From Margaritispora aquatica (taxonomy: Eukaryota; Ascomycota; Leotiomycetes; Helotiales; Discinellaceae): 64,000 nucleotides of DNA. The stretch lies in the NCBI GenBank assembly GCA_007644065.1, contig VJWN01000006.1:868001-932000 (forward strand). Reading direction: 5' to 3'. Below the pieces are notes generated by a model that saw only the letters and a list, made by a program, of their open reading frames with translations, did no database searches and had not been told where the DNA came from. Made by a program: the position numbers and the translations under genes. Shown in pieces: positions 24,051 through 37,016 of the stretch (its first letter is position 1; every line of letters starts with the position of its first letter).

Positions 24051-25821
24051 CGTTCCTCTCCATCCCATGGAGTGAGGAGAACGAGGACATCAGAGCCTGT
24101 CCTTGTCTCTGCCCATCTTCCATCTCGGCTAATCACACCATGTTCATACATCCATTCCATGTCCATGTCCTGACTCCCCTTCCACATGGTCTCACGGTCA
24201 CCACTCCACCTTTAGCACCAGATATCATGAAACATGAAACATAATCTTCAACGCTCACGCCTATCTCGGATCCACACACATTCGCAATTAGAAAAAAAGG
24301 GTTCGTTCATTTCTTCCTCAACGCTTCTTCAACACGCCTTTCCTCCAAACGCAAGACATGAGAAATATGCCACCGTCGTAAACGACATCCTCCTCCGTAC
24401 AACGACGAATTGGATGCTCCCCCGAGCACAACAGTGTCATCACCAAACAGTCCATGCCATGCCTCTGCCATGTGGTTCGCGGCGACGGCTCGAACTTTCC
24501 AAGCTGTCTCTCCTTTCAATAAGGAACGCAAGCAGGCAGGCAAGACAGGGTAACGCAGAGTAAGCAAGACCTTCCACACTTCCACATGAATTTCACTGCA
24601 ATCACTTCCTGGCCTCCGATCCCCGCCAGAAGATTCGCTCAACGGCTCATCATGACGCCTCAACCCGTCACATCCCCAAACCCTCATATCCGGTTCGCAA
24701 GCCGGCACCCATTCAGGCACGCAGATTCCCCCTTTGAGATCTTCATGCCTTACATTTCCCATCACAAGGAGCAAGGAGCCAGTCCTCCCATTTGCTTGGC
24801 TTGCCCTTGCCCTGGCTCATAGTCATAGTCAATCTCAATATCATGTCCGCGGCCTTGATCACTCATACCGAGCGTTCTCCGTCCGCACTCTCTCACTCTC
24901 ACCACCAAAGACTAGCTCACTTTCGCTCCCCACAGCAGTTCCCAGTCCCAGAGTACGCTCAAAGGTCTCAGTCGGGTCTCAGTTCCACGCCTCACTCGCC
25001 AATCCGGGTTGGTTGAAGGCCGGCCGGCCAGCCAACCGTGACCGCGCGGTTGCTGCATCACTGCATCAACGAACCCCGCGAAACCAGGGCACTTTGCCGA
25101 GCCTCTATCGCGACTTGGCTTTTTACCTATCACTTTCTCGCCTCTCGCCTCTGACCAACGGCAACACCCACCGCAGTCCACATCCAACGAGAAGAAATCC
25201 AATAAAAGCAATTTATTCACGGAAAATACGACGAAGTCCCTGTGATTCGAGGAAAAGCCTCTTTCCCATGCACCAACCGCCCAGCGTTTGATTATGCTGA
25301 TATTAGCAGTACCCACATTTCGTGCGTAAGGTACGGAGTGAGTATCTAGGAAGACCAAACGGGTTATCCGGGCGGAAGGCAAGCCGTGCGCTCTCACTTG
25401 TTCGCTTGCCTAGTTACGATTCTTGTCTATATCACTTCTTAATTACCATAAAACTTATTAGATGTGAGCATCACCTTGCAAGTTGCAAGGCAGCGAAGTT
25501 GGCTGGCTTCATTAGCTTTCATATTGTGAGATCTTATGTTACATCTGCGCGTACACTTATGAACCTGGAACCCAGCTAGCTTGTAGTCAGTCGTGTTGAC
25601 TCGCTAGGTACCTACTCGCTAGATAGACGTCTCTTTGATATACCACTCATCTCGCCCCCAAATTGATATCATTTACTCTATCACTAATCATTAAGCACTA
25701 GATCCGGATACTGAGTTCCGAATATGACAATTAGCTCGTCCAATTATGCTGGAAAATTGCAGCTCACATACACATTTTCAAGTCGTCAATGTTCTCTCAC
25801 TCAAAACCGAAATAGCCGAAC

Positions 25822-26295
25822 CTACTTCGCCTTTTTCCAAAATCCGAAGTCTGAACCACAACTCACCAGGGGGCCATCAAGGTAGAGGAGCCAGGTTTTA
25901 AACTTCAGACTTCATACTTGTGGAAAAGGCGAGTGAGTACCTCTTTCCTGCCTACCTACCTACCCATCAAGCATCAAAAAGCCCACCCACCTTCTCTCCA
26001 TCTCCATCTCCACAAACCACAAACGACAGCCCACGCCGGAGCGGAGCACGACTCCCCAAAAGCGACATACCTCCGCCGCCAGAAGGGCACCCCCAAACTT
26101 CCCAACACCCAAAACAAAAATCAGAGATTTTAAACCCCCATATCCCATACTCACCTTTTCCACGAGTCTGAAGTCGACAGGTACGAGTGAGTGGCGGCGC
26201 CGGGAGATCTCATCGCTTTCATTGGACTGTTCGCGCTTGCCCATGTGCCTGCCCTGGGAGACTTCAGACTTCAGAATCTTGGAAAAAGCGAGTGA
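25822..26295. repeat. four-copy inverted short repeat
   Basis: A unit of about 30-35 bases with the consensus ACTTCAGACT, a short variable part, then TTGGAAAAGGCGAGTGAG. Copies lie at 25822-25855 (minus), 25902-25935 (plus), 26149-26176 (minus) and 26260-26295 (plus), forming two inverted pairs. The ends (CTTCAGACT and GGAAAAxGCGA) are the best conserved and the middle varies. Confidence 0.75.
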
Positions 26296-26468
26296 CATAC
26301 TCGTGTTTACCATCTGTTTGAAAGATGAAAATGGAAATGAAAATGGAAACCAAGATGAGATGAGATATCAGCTAGCTAGAGGGATGTCATCCTATTTGCT
26401 ATAACCTCTACACGAAGTAGAGAGGACCTTGTTCAACAGCCAATACGTACGTATCTTCAAACCAGGGC

Positions 26469-26496
26469 ACCTCACCTCACCTCACCTCACCTCACC
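26469..26496. repeat. CACCT pentanucleotide tandem
   Basis: Five to six perfect copies of CACCT directly followed by CACCGGTG. It is a simple tandem repeat in non-coding sequence. Confidence 0.8.
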
Positions 26497-26680
26497 GGTG
26501 AAGCAATCGTGAAGCATGCGAGTAGCGAGGTGTGAAGTAGAAGCGTAGACCATGCACTCACCCACCATATCCCCTCATCCCTCCAGCCCTCGTCAGCCCT
26601 ACCTACTCTATTCCGCTCTACTCGACTCTACGTCCGTACTCTACCATACTGCATCACCACCGTTAGAGATCGATCCTCCC

Positions 26681-26719
26681 AACACGCAACACACAACACG
26701 CAACACACAACACGCAACA
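26681..26719. repeat. AACACGCAACACAC tandem
   Basis: Almost three copies of a 14-base unit made of AACACGC and AACACAC halves. Confidence 0.8.
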
Positions 26720-27269
26720 ACCAACCAAAGAATCCTGTTTTCCAAGAGATAGAAACACCATCTCTCTGCCTGCGCTCTCCCTGTTCTCCCTCGCCGTCCC
26801 AAGTATCCACTTCCCACTACCCACTTCCAAGTCCCAAGTACCAAGTACCGTAAACCACATGTCAACCACCTGGCATACCAGTAAGTACGACGTAGGTACA
26901 AGGTACCGGTACCCTCCCGTGCCTTCGTTCGTCCGTCCGTCCATCCCACCGGGAAACCTGTGCCCGTTATCCACCCACATCTATCTACATCTATCCACAT
27001 CGTACTCGCACCGTGCTTTTACACCCCCTAATCTCTCGCCTCATCTCCCACCGTCCGTCCGCCTCATCATCAAAACTTTCATATACTATAATGAAACACT
27101 CCATACTCGTACCTATACTGTACCTATACCATGCACCCACACAGACAGATACGCACGTAGGTAGGTAGGTACGCACCCACGCACGCGCTCAACAGAAAGC
27201 AGACAAGGAGAGGTCCTCCGCTCCGTCGATCATGCCGAGAACAGTAAGAATAAGAGAGAGGGCCAGGTC

Positions 27270-27293
27270 ACAACAACAATAACAACAACAACA
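27270..27293. repeat. CAA-rich microsatellite
   Basis: An interrupted (CAA)n run with one AAT interruption, in the 3' flank region of the Vip1 gene. Confidence 0.75.
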
Positions 27294-27902
27294 TCGTATA
27301 CATGAAGAAGTTAATTCTCCTTTGGGAACAGAAACACTAATTCCATTTCGCTCTCCAAGAAACAGAGCCCCTCAGTGACATTTATCTAGTCTTATGTATC
27401 TAACTTGAAACGCTCTCAGTGGTGGTGTCGTCGCTCTGTAAAACATCGGCGTTTTATCTATACCCTCCCCTCTACAATCTCCTATCTTCCCTTGATAATC
27501 CGTTCATCTCGTTCCGGAACACAGAGTTCATCTCACCCCGCCGCCAGCCGCCAACGCAAAACGATACATCATCTCCACCCAACCCCTCCTCCCCCTCCAT
27601 GCATTTCGAAAACTGGGATACCAAAGGATGCATCCATCCGCTCCGATCCCACCGGAGCGCAAGCCGAAAGCAAAACAGATCAGCATTAGCGGTGTGCCTA
27701 TCGCGCTGGTAGGTAACGCATTTGTACCACTGGGAAGAACGAAGGTACCACCGGACAAAACCCAGCAAAGCGGACCCCTAAAGCCGCATTCCGCGCTCAG
27801 TCCCTCCCCCAAAGAGACGGTGTAAGGATTCCTCCCTCCCAGTACCAGGTTTCGCAACTACCGATCTCATCTGCCTGACCCTGCCTTGTTACGATCAAAA
27901 AA

Positions 27903-30900
27903 TTAGACAATCTGTCTAGTATCAGAAGTGACAGAGTTGACACTCTCAACTTCTGCCACCGGCGGATCATTACTACGGGGGACCGGTGTGGCAATGGGGG
28001 TCTCCGAGTCCCTCCTCTCCTCCTCCATAATCGTGGGGGCGATATTTGACTCGCTGTTTGACGTCTCATCTTGCGACTCCTTTCGATGAAACGTGTGTGA
28101 TTCGCTCAAATTGATTGCGAGAAAACTCTTTGGCAATTTCACTCTGTGACATGTCAGTGTTGTTCAATATGGGAAGGTGATGGCCTGATCTTACTGGTGG
28201 AACTTTGCCTTGAGTGTCTCAATAACTTCCTTCCAGTCCTTATGAGCCGTCAAACTTCGTCTAGGGGCACAGCTGATGCAATGCTTGCTGTCTAATTGCA
28301 CATCTAGCGGATCGAAGGTATGACATCCAGGACTAATGGTAATGCGGATGCTGTAAGCGTATTTCGCGACATCCTGAACACCTGGGAGTGTTTTATTTTC
28401 AGACTCGTAGAGTTCAAAGCAGATCTGTGACAAATAGTCAAGTTCGGGAATAGCACTACGTTGGATTTTGGATGAAATTCCACCCTCCAAAATGCAATTA
28501 AGAAGAGTGTAAATGTGCGATTCCTTGGTGAAGTATATGAATGATTTTGCGTCGTCTGACGCTTGCATTTCTTCCAGATCTTGAACAATTTCCTGGGCCA
28601 ATTAGTGATTTTCAAATTAGGGGCAAAGTTGCAACTTACCTTGAGCAATGGCAAAGACGTCAATAGTCCAATCTCAAGCTTCTCATGATCTGTGATACCA
28701 TACTCTTGTGGACAGATGAAATCGAAGAGGACCTTGGCGAGCTTGTACAACTCACGAAGCTTTTCAAGTCTTATATCCGTTTTCGCTTTGGTCTCACTGC
28801 TTCCAGTGAAAAGCCGAAAGTACTGCTCTGGTGGAGGTTCTTCAGCACTTTTTGTCATCATAGACTTTCGTCTAAACATGCGTCGATGCAGACTCTTGTT
28901 CGTCTCAGCGTGCTCCATAGGGATTGTCTCCTTTTCAACCTGGTCCGGCTCGGGCTCTCGTGGTTGCTTCTTCTCCTTTGTCAAGCCCACCGATTCAGCC
29001 GCAATAGCTTCTTCCTCCTCGGCCAGAATGCTTTTACTTGGAGTAAAAACCCATTCGAGGAACTGGCGGTTGTGGAGAGCGTCGAATTTCATAGTATCAT
29101 ATAACTCAGAGATCTTGCTTGGATCTACCTTTTCGCCATCACAAAATTCACCGAAAAGCTTCTCCCATCTCTCCCTAAAAAGTTCGGAATCCTCACCACA
29201 GCACCAGCGTGATTGTATGCTTGAGGTTGCAGTTGCTTGCGCCATTGAGTTGCCGCCTGCCGGTTGGTCACTTTTCTCTTTATCCCCGGGATTCGCGATT
29301 GCATTGAGAGATGAAGAGGCGCCTCCATAAAGCTTGCTGAAGTTGTGGCGCATCACTCTTCGATGGAACTTCATTAGTTGAACGACATATCTCTGGACGA
29401 TAGACGGTTCAGGCATGTTAGATGGCCATGCGAACTGAGCTGGAGCCTCACTGCCTTGACGAAGTAGAGTCTTGAGCTTCTTCTTGACTTTATCCATCTC
29501 ATCTTTGGCAGCATTCGAATCATCCAACAAGTCCTTGCGGACAGTGATGAAATCTACGGGTAGCTCTTTCTGGTTAGTGAAAGCAGATGCCCAAATTTGA
29601 GCGCTGGTCGTAACGCGACGCTCAGAGCTACTGAAAACGTGAACTTCTTCAAGAACTTCCCGATTCATTAAGAGCAAATCGTTTCGCATGTTTTCTCCTA
29701 GTTCCTGAGCTTGATATCTCGCCGAATGGGTTGGTTCTCCGCCCCATTTGACGATGAGTTGTAGCTTGTCAAGGATAAGATTGTTTTCAGAAGCTGTAAT
29801 CCGAGATAGAGTCACGCCCGACAAGGAATCTTGTCGAATAGGAGAACGCCTTGTAGCTATATCGTCGGTACCTCCAGCAGAGTCTCCCTTGGATACTGCA
29901 TCAACCTCTAGAGACTTCCGCTGTTCCGGAGTGAGACTCGCTAGGCCTTCACTAATCAACTCATCAACCTGCTTCGTCTTGAACATTGGTTTGATTTGAA
30001 CCTTTGTGCCTGCCCAGCCTCCTTTCTTTGCAAGAACAGTACGTAACGTCTTCAGCTTCTCACGATCTTCAACGCCTTCACGCATAGCCATCTCAACTGC
30101 ATACATTACACTATCAAGAGCGGCTTGGCCAGTCAGAAGGACTTCTTCCTGATGGCCACGAAGAAGTTCAATAAATGGTTGTGTATGAAAAGTGAATTTA
30201 TACTTCTGCTTTGGTGTTCGATCTGCATGACGAATGACCGATACCATGCCTTTCAATTTCCAGGTGTGTTTGGGTGCTGGCGGTGGGAGCATTTCTCCGT
30301 TTGCGATGCTCGTGTGTGCAGTTGATGAAACTGTAGAGGGTGCAGTCGATGGCGCACTTGTCGGAGGAGGACCCACCACAGGAGGTGGAAGCATTTGTGT
30401 TTCTGGGACTGCCGGGAGTTCGATACCATTATTTGCCCCAGGAGGAGTGGTCACTGGAGTAGAAGCACTCGAGGCATTCGGGGATGATGCAACTGGATGG
30501 GGGGTTTTAGCGAAATGGCCATGCAACTTTGAGATACTTGGAGACCTTGACAATATTGATTGCAAGGCAGATCGATGATGTTCTTTCACTGAGCCAGCTT
30601 CGCTTCGTACAATGGTAGATGCATGGGAATCGAGTGGCGCGGTCATACTGGGAGGAATACCCAATTGTCGTTGCCTCTCTCGAATGAACATCTCTCGAAG
30701 AATTCTCGATGATTGCTCGTAGTATTCCTCATTGTCTTTGACAAAGCTCCAACCGTTAACGTCGATGACAAAACTCTTCCCTTCAGCTCTTAGCAAGTCG
30801 AATCCGCAAACACGCTGACCGAAACTATTGGCTATGCGACTAGCCATCGCTGTCTCTTCTTTCGAGAGACTTGTGATGTAACGGATCTCTTTCCCATGAG

Positions 30901-32710
30901 TATTGCGCCTTACAAGTCCATCCACCACTGGCGACTTCCGCGTCTCAGCATGACAGTAGTTGGGACCGACTGTATATGCTTTGACATCTTCGGCATTATC
31001 GACTTTCATGAATTTCTCATAGATGTAACTACTCCCAGGCTCCAAGATGGCACGAGGAATGCTCATATCTTCAATCCATTCCGAACTCTTATTTCCAATT
31101 TTCCGGAACAGCTTTCGTGCACCTCCTCCTTGGCTCTTCGGGTAGTAAATGCAGATGTTGTGATCTTCTCCACTTATTGGCTTTTCAACAAAAGGCTTTG
31201 GCAACAGTTGACCGTCTACACTTAAAGTATCACCATCATCGATGAGTTCAATCTTTCGTGGAGGAGCTGCCTGGCCTCCGGTTCCATCTTCTGGACCTTC
31301 AAGTACCACACCTGTTGTTTCCTTTAAGTGAGTTGCCATGTCTGCAGTGAGTATACTTGGGCCACCATCCCGGTTGATTTCAATTCTTTTCGGCGTTGGC
31401 ACATTAATTTTGGCCAAAATCATCAGGCAAATTCTGCGATCCCATAGGATTTTCTGCATTGGTACATCGTTCACGCAGAAAGGTTTTCGAGCCTTCACGT
31501 ATGCAATGGCTTTGTCCAAAGGAAAGCCTTCCGAGTAAAATGATATCAAGAAGTCACATACGGGCCAGTTCTCAACCTCCTCATCTAGAATCACTTTGTC
31601 CCCAAAGACGTGAACTTCAAACTCTCCCTTTGACATGAGACGATTCAAAATATTTCGGCTAGGCTTACTTCTCGCTTTCACATCCAGCGCACAAACACCG
31701 ATTATTCCAATTGGAGCGGCTTTCTCCTCATCTCTTTTTCCCTGCAGACCTCGTTCGCTACTTGGACTATGACTGCTCGCACCAGTGCTTCCACTGAAAC
31801 GGCGCTTTGCTCTGCTTCGAGAACGCGTAGGTGGCTGTGATCTTGGTTGCGCCTCACCTCTTTGTACAGCATTTCGCTTCGCAATCTCTGTTGCGTGTGC
31901 CGGTGTCTCTCTTGGTGTCAATTGGTGGGTAGTAGTGTGTGCTTGAGAACCAAATTGAGCCGAGGATGATGTCGTCACCGATACGTTCGAAGTAGCTGTG
32001 TCCGCGGCACCAAATGGCTTTGCAGGTGATAACGTTCCTGATGTAGCTCGAGATGGTATAGCCGTGCTAGATTCTGAACCATTGGCAGAAGTTACTGAAC
32101 TAGGAGCACCTATGCCTCGAACGGAACTCAGTGAGTACATCGACGAGACAGACATTCGTTTTGCCGACATGGGCTCAAGCTCCGATGCTGAGAGTTTTGG
32201 CCTCAAAGCTGCATCGGGCAGTTGAGGGTGTTTGGACTCGTCCGACATGATGTTGGGGGAGAGTTTTGGGGTGTCGTAATCCTCGACCGCTACGTCGTCT
32301 CTGCTCTCTCGCCGGCTCTGACCTGATGAGTCTAGTAGTATTCCCGGAGGACGGTGGCTGTAGGTAGAAGAACTTCGTGATTTTATTGAGGTTGGGAAAT
32401 GCGGAGGTGGCATAGAAATGTTGGCACGGTCTGAATTTGTATCTGTGGTTCCTGATGTTGGCTCTGCATGTCGGCTCTTCCTATTTGCAGTGGGATAGAG
32501 AGTCGAGCCTAGGGATAGGCTATGGGTTGCGGACTTTGTTCTGTTCTTTGTGCCAGCAATTGGTATTGGGGCGCTTGAAATTGAAGTTTGTGCGGGTTGG
32601 TTTTGACTCGACTGAGAAATATCCACTGGCAGTCCGGTACTTGTAGTGCTGGGGTTAGCCTCCAGAGCCATGGCACTGGCATCTGGTCCAGATCTGTCGG
32701 GATAGACCAT
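27903..32710 (-). CDS. vip1/asp1: inositol pyrophosphate synthase, Vip1/Asp1 (PPIP5K) family
   Basis: A bifunctional cytosolic enzyme: the N-terminal ATP-grasp kinase phosphorylates InsP6/InsP7 at the 1 position, and the C-terminal histidine-acid-phosphatase-like domain removes it. It links phosphate status to polarity and cytoskeleton in fungi. Exons are 32710-28640, 28592-28195 and 28143-27903, closing to 1569 aa. Residues 1 to about 330 are Ser/Pro/Thr-rich and disordered, a long extension compared with the yeast proteins. The kinase starts near 335 (IGIIGVCALDVKARSKP); the catalytic-site strand VIDVNGWSFVKD is near 648. A Pro-rich linker precedes the phosphatase RHADRTP motif at residues 827-833, followed by FSSSERRVTTSAQIW and, in exon 2, FTKESHIYTLLN. 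The ten-residue tail of exon 2 and exon 3 is acidic and poorly structured. It is divergent from Utp21 across 1.1 kb. Confidence 0.96.
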
Positions 32711-33804
32711 GGCGAAATAGATTTATTTGCCACTTTGGGAGATTCGTAATCAGCGCGTGCGCATTGTAGCAATGGTCTGCTGATTGTCGCAGAGCGTCAG
32801 AGCGTAATGGTATACTAAAGAAACACGAAAGTAGTAGGGTAGAGTGTGGTGTGGAAAGGACAAGAGAAATATGTTGATGTTACGCCTGCAAGAAAGAAGA
32901 TGGGAAGAAAAGCGTAAGAAAGTGTACCTGTCCCAGCCTGTAAACTGTAGGTAAAGTATGTAGGTAAAGTAGCAGGTAGTTCTGACGATTGGAAAAATAG
33001 AAAGTCTGAAGTGAGGAGGGTTGCATCGTGAGAAGAGGAACGACATATGAATCTGCCACCAGGTTACTCCTCCATATCATATCCATATGCCAATAGCATT
33101 TGCTGCTTGTAAACCTGCTTAAGGCGTTGGCCATGCCTGTTCCCAAGGGAGGTAGGTAGGTAGGTAGGTAGGTAAAGATAGGTATTGTATGCCTCTGGTA
33201 TCCGAACATTGGGATTACAGTAAGATAAGGTAAAGTATCAAGTAATATGAGTGGCATTCAATGGATAAATTGAAAGAAATAGGTTAGAGAAAGGGAAAGG
33301 GAATGGGAAGAGAGAGAAAATAAACCCTCAAGAGAAATGGAAGTTTCAATAGTCATCCCAACCTATTTGCAACCCGTAACCCCCAACCCAAGCCAACCCC
33401 ATCCCGCGAATCCTCCCCTCCCCTCTCCTCTCTCCTCCCCATGCCAAATCCAATTCCATGGGCACGTTTTCTCGATGTTACCCTCGATTCTGCCTCGATT
33501 CCATTGTTACGCGAAGAATAAGCAAATCCCCCTCCCTGGTCACTGGTTCTGGCGAAAGCTCGGTCTGTCTGGTGAGCTTGAGCTTTTGCCAATTGAAGTT
33601 GGAAAATGTCGGCGATTGAGAAGTTCAAACTCCGACCTCGATTAAAAAAAAGTTGACATCAATGTGAAAATACAGCCCACTACCACTATCGCTACCACCA
33701 CCACCACCATCATTCACTCTCACCACCACCTCAATTCCATGAGAATGGCAAATTTCACAATCCTATTGACACCAGCAACTATATAATTATTTCCACCTTC
33801 CGCA
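32711..33804. promoter_or_regulatory. divergent promoter region of Vip1 and Utp21 genes
   Basis: About 1.1 kb lies between the two start codons, so it holds both promoters and leaders. It contains a perfect (GGTA)6 run, pyrimidine-rich tracts on either side (33390-33440) and CCACCAC/CTACC repeats close to the Utp21 start. No clear TATA box is seen, which fits housekeeping genes. Confidence 0.6.
33151..33174. repeat. (GGTA)6 microsatellite
   Basis: Six perfect GGTA copies in the shared Vip1/Utp21 promoter region, about 440 bases upstream of the Vip1 ATG and 630 upstream of the Utp21 ATG. Confidence 0.9.
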
Positions 33805-36800
33805 ATGCCCTCCACATTGGTAGAGCGAAGCGCAGATGGTCCTGTTGCGAAGAGACAGAAACTCAATGGTGCTTCGAATGCGCCGGCAAGACCACAACGA
33901 GAGTCTCGGATCTTCACTCCATTCCGAGTATTTCTACCAATATGCTCATCCTAACTGTGCATCTGCTAATTCTAACAAGACTATCGGCCTCGTGTCCTCC
34001 ACCGCAGTCCCATTCACATCCATTCCACTTGGCAAGACGACTTTTCAAATCACAACATCTGTAGGAAAATGTCTGCAGACCTACGATCTCAAGCGTGGCC
34101 TCAATCTTGTCTTTCTTACACGCCCGCAGACACCCGAGGATATCACAGCAACCGTTGCGTGGAAGGATAGAGTTTTTGCTGCATGGGGCAGTTCAGGAAG
34201 CCAGGGACTCTGGGTGTTCAAGAGAGGAAAGAAAATCGCAGAATTGGACACACCCATCGACTTGGATCAGTCGATCAAGAAAATCTTGATATTTGGTACA
34301 TGGATCGTTGGTTGCTGCTCTACGAGAATTGAAGTATGGAAATCCGAAACATATGAACATTATACCACTTTACACACGACCGTCGCACCCAAAAATGGAA
34401 ATGAGCTCACGGGTGGAATTTGTAATATGCCAACTTACCTGAACAAAATCTTCGCTGGACGAAAAGATGGAAGTGTCGAGATTTGGAACGTCAGTTCAGG
34501 AAAGCTGATTTTCACAATTATGCCTCCGGCCGCAAATTGTGGTTCAGTAACAGCTTTACAACCATCTCCAGCTCTATCTCTACTGGCGATTGCATTCTCT
34601 GAAGGGCCATTGATTATTCACGATATACGCACTGACAAGACCGTTATCAATGTTGACGGGGGTACTTCACCTATCACCTCGATATCCTTTCGCACGGACG
34701 ATTTAGGAGCTGGATCTGATGGGAAAAAGTCTGGTGTTATGGCTACTGCCAGTTCGGATACCGGTGATGTGACTTTTTGGGATCTGAATGGCGGCGGTAG
34801 AGTCATGGGTATTTTGAGAGGTGCCCATAACCCACCTTCTGGTACTGGAGTTACTGTTGGAGGTGGTGTTAGCAGAGTTGAGTTCCTGGCTGGCCAACCT
34901 GTGATTGTTACAAGCGGTTTGGACAATTCTTTGAAATCCTGGGTGTTTGACGAGACGCCCTTCTCGCCAATACCTCGAATCTTGCATTCTCGAAGCGGTC
35001 ATGCGGCTCCAGTCACCAAGCTTCTCTTCCTACCCTCCGATTTCGATGGGGCAGATGCTGGAGGGAAATGGTTATTGAGTGCTGGGAGGGACCGAAGCCT
35101 ATGGGGTTGGAGTCTTCGAAGAGATGGACAAAGTACTGAGCTCAGTCAAGGAAATATTCGCAAGAAAGCAAAGAAGTTGGGTGTGTTAACTAATGTTAAT
35201 TTGGCAAATGAGTCTAGCACCACCCTAGATGATCTCAAGGCACCCGAAATAACATGCTTAGCTATGTCTATGAACCGGGATGGTGGAATGGGTGCAAATG
35301 CTGGAACTGGTGCAATGTGGCAGAAGGGAAACCAAGGTCCCAAGAAGGCGACTGATGCGACAGCAAGCGGAACAACAGGTTGGGAGAGTGTGGTAACCGG
35401 TCATAAGGGTGATAAATTTGCCAGGACCTGGTTCTGGGGACGGAAAAAGGCTGGACGATGGGCATTCGAGACGGGTGATGCCAGCAATGTGAGTAGTGTG
35501 ACAATAAGCCCTTGTGGTACATTTGCAGTCGTCGGTTCAGAAGCAGGTGGTATCGACATGTTCAATCTTCAATCAGGAATACATCGACAACGGTACCCAT
35601 CAAAGTTAACTCCAGCACAAGCGAGAAAATTAAAACTACAGCAAATTGAAGCCGGCGAAAGTGCTGTAAAGGCTCCCTCGGCAAGGACTTTTCCAATCGG
35701 ATTAGGAAAGCATAGGAAAGCTGTCACTGGCCTCGTCGTTGATTCGCTGAACCAAAATGTCATCAGTTGCTCTCTGGATGGGAAGATCAAATTCTGGGAA
35801 TTCCGAACAGGAAACTTGGTGGACGAGCTAGACTGGCATCCGATGGCAGCTATAACTGGTATGCGATATCATGCCTCGAATGATCTGATAGCACTCAGTT
35901 GTGATGATTTGTCTATCAGAGTAGTCGATATTGCTACGAAGAGGACGATCAGAGAGCTTTGGGGCTGCCAGGGAGCTATCAATGATTTCTGCTTCTCAAA
36001 CGATGGACGGTGGATTGTAGCAGCATCAAAAGATTGTGTTGTACGAGTTTGGGATTTGCCAACTGGGCACCTCATTGATGCTATCCGAATGAGGACGCAA
36101 TGCACAGCGTTAGCATTCTCAGCAACAGGAGAGTTTTTGGCTACAACCTGTGAAGGCGAAATTGGTGTCAATATATGGAACAATAAGACTCTCTTCACAC
36201 ATGTGCCTACACGCCACATTTCTGAAGATGAGATCGCAGATATGTCTGGCCCTACAGCGTCCGGAGAAGGTGGTCACGGCATGATTGATGGAGCTTTCGA
36301 AGCAGAAGTTGACGATGCTGAAGATATAGCACCTGTACTATCATTAGATCAGTTGAGCACAGATATGATGACTCTCAGTTTGGTGCCAAAGAGTCGATGG
36401 CAGACACTTCTGCTATTAGATCAGATTAAACAGAGGAATAAACCCACGGAAGCGCCAAAAGTGCCGGAGAAGGCTCCTTTCTTTTTGCCTTCCTTGGAGA
36501 AGCCAATGCCATTAGCTGCTGTTGAGGAAGCAAAGGCATCGGATTCTATCGCAGAACGATCGAGGATAATGAAAATGGATCGAATGGCTTCTGAGGGTGC
36601 CTTTACTGTAGCACTACGATCTGGTGGTGATAGTGGAGATTGTAAGTTCTTTCAAATCCCACCACTATTCTTAACTAACACGTACAGACACTACATTCAT
36701 TAACCATCTCAAGACTCTGTCCCCATCAGCCGCAGACCTTGAGATCCGCTCGCTAAATCCAGGCGAGGACTCCGACGAGCTCGTTAACTTCGTTCAGGCA

Positions 36801-37016
36801 CTCACTGGTCGTCTACAGCAGAAGCGAGATTATGAATTGGTACAAGCGTGGATGGCAGTATTCCTGCGGTTACACGTCGATGCCATAGGGCTTGATGAGA
36901 GATTAGTAGAAGCGCTGAGGGTATGGAGACAATGTCAAGAGAGTGAGGGTGCACGATTAGGAGATTTGGTCGGCTATTGTAGTGGTGTTGTCGGGTTCTT
37001 GTGGAGCTCTAGATAG
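33805..37016 (+). CDS. utp21: U3 snoRNP / SSU processome WD40 protein Utp21
   Basis: A nucleolar component of the UTP-B subcomplex of the small-subunit processome, needed for early 18S rRNA processing. Exons are 33805-33927, 33980-36641 and 36688-37016 (1037 aa). I chose the ATG at 33805 because the first exon encodes a basic VAKRQK motif and RESRIFTPFR, which splices directly to TIGLVSSTAVPFTS, the conserved family start; the unspliced frame beginning at 33836 reads nonsense. Two WD40 propellers follow, with repeat cores such as GSVEIWNV, GKIKFWEF and CVVRVWDL. The C-terminal Utp21 domain starts near residue 905 (MKMDRMASEGAF), crosses the last intron and ends in a helical region rich in LxxAL patterns. 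Both introns have CTAAC branch sites. The length matches filamentous-fungal orthologues as I know them. Confidence 0.96.

Larger units (their letters stand above)
18759..27902. other. 9.1-kb gene-poor stretch rich in simple repeats
   Basis: I find no supported protein gene here. Frames such as 19578-20186 minus (202 codons, Pro/Ser-rich), 24307-24774 minus and 24734-25291 plus overlap frames on the other strand and look like pyrimidine-rich leaders rather than proteins. The stretch contains (AAT)n, a polypyrimidine tract, a CACCT tandem, an AACACGCAACACAC tandem, (CAA)n runs, a 28-bp tandem duplication, GGTAC-rich sequence and a four-copy inverted short repeat, listed separately. The left part is upstream of the 54-residue ORF and the right end is the Vip1 3' flank. 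Long non-coding transcripts are plausible. Confidence 0.45.

Noticed and set aside
24307..24774. 155-codon minus-strand frame
   Set aside because: Opens with TTG, overlaps frames on the plus strand and has no recognisable motif.
24912..25397. 161-codon minus-strand frame
   Set aside because: Random-looking composition in a repeat-rich stretch; no splice or domain support.
33836..33979. Utp21 start within the unspliced frame at 33836
   Set aside because: The unspliced N-terminus is not family-like, while splicing 33927 to 33980 from the ATG at 33805 gives the conserved RIFTPFR-TIGLVSS join.
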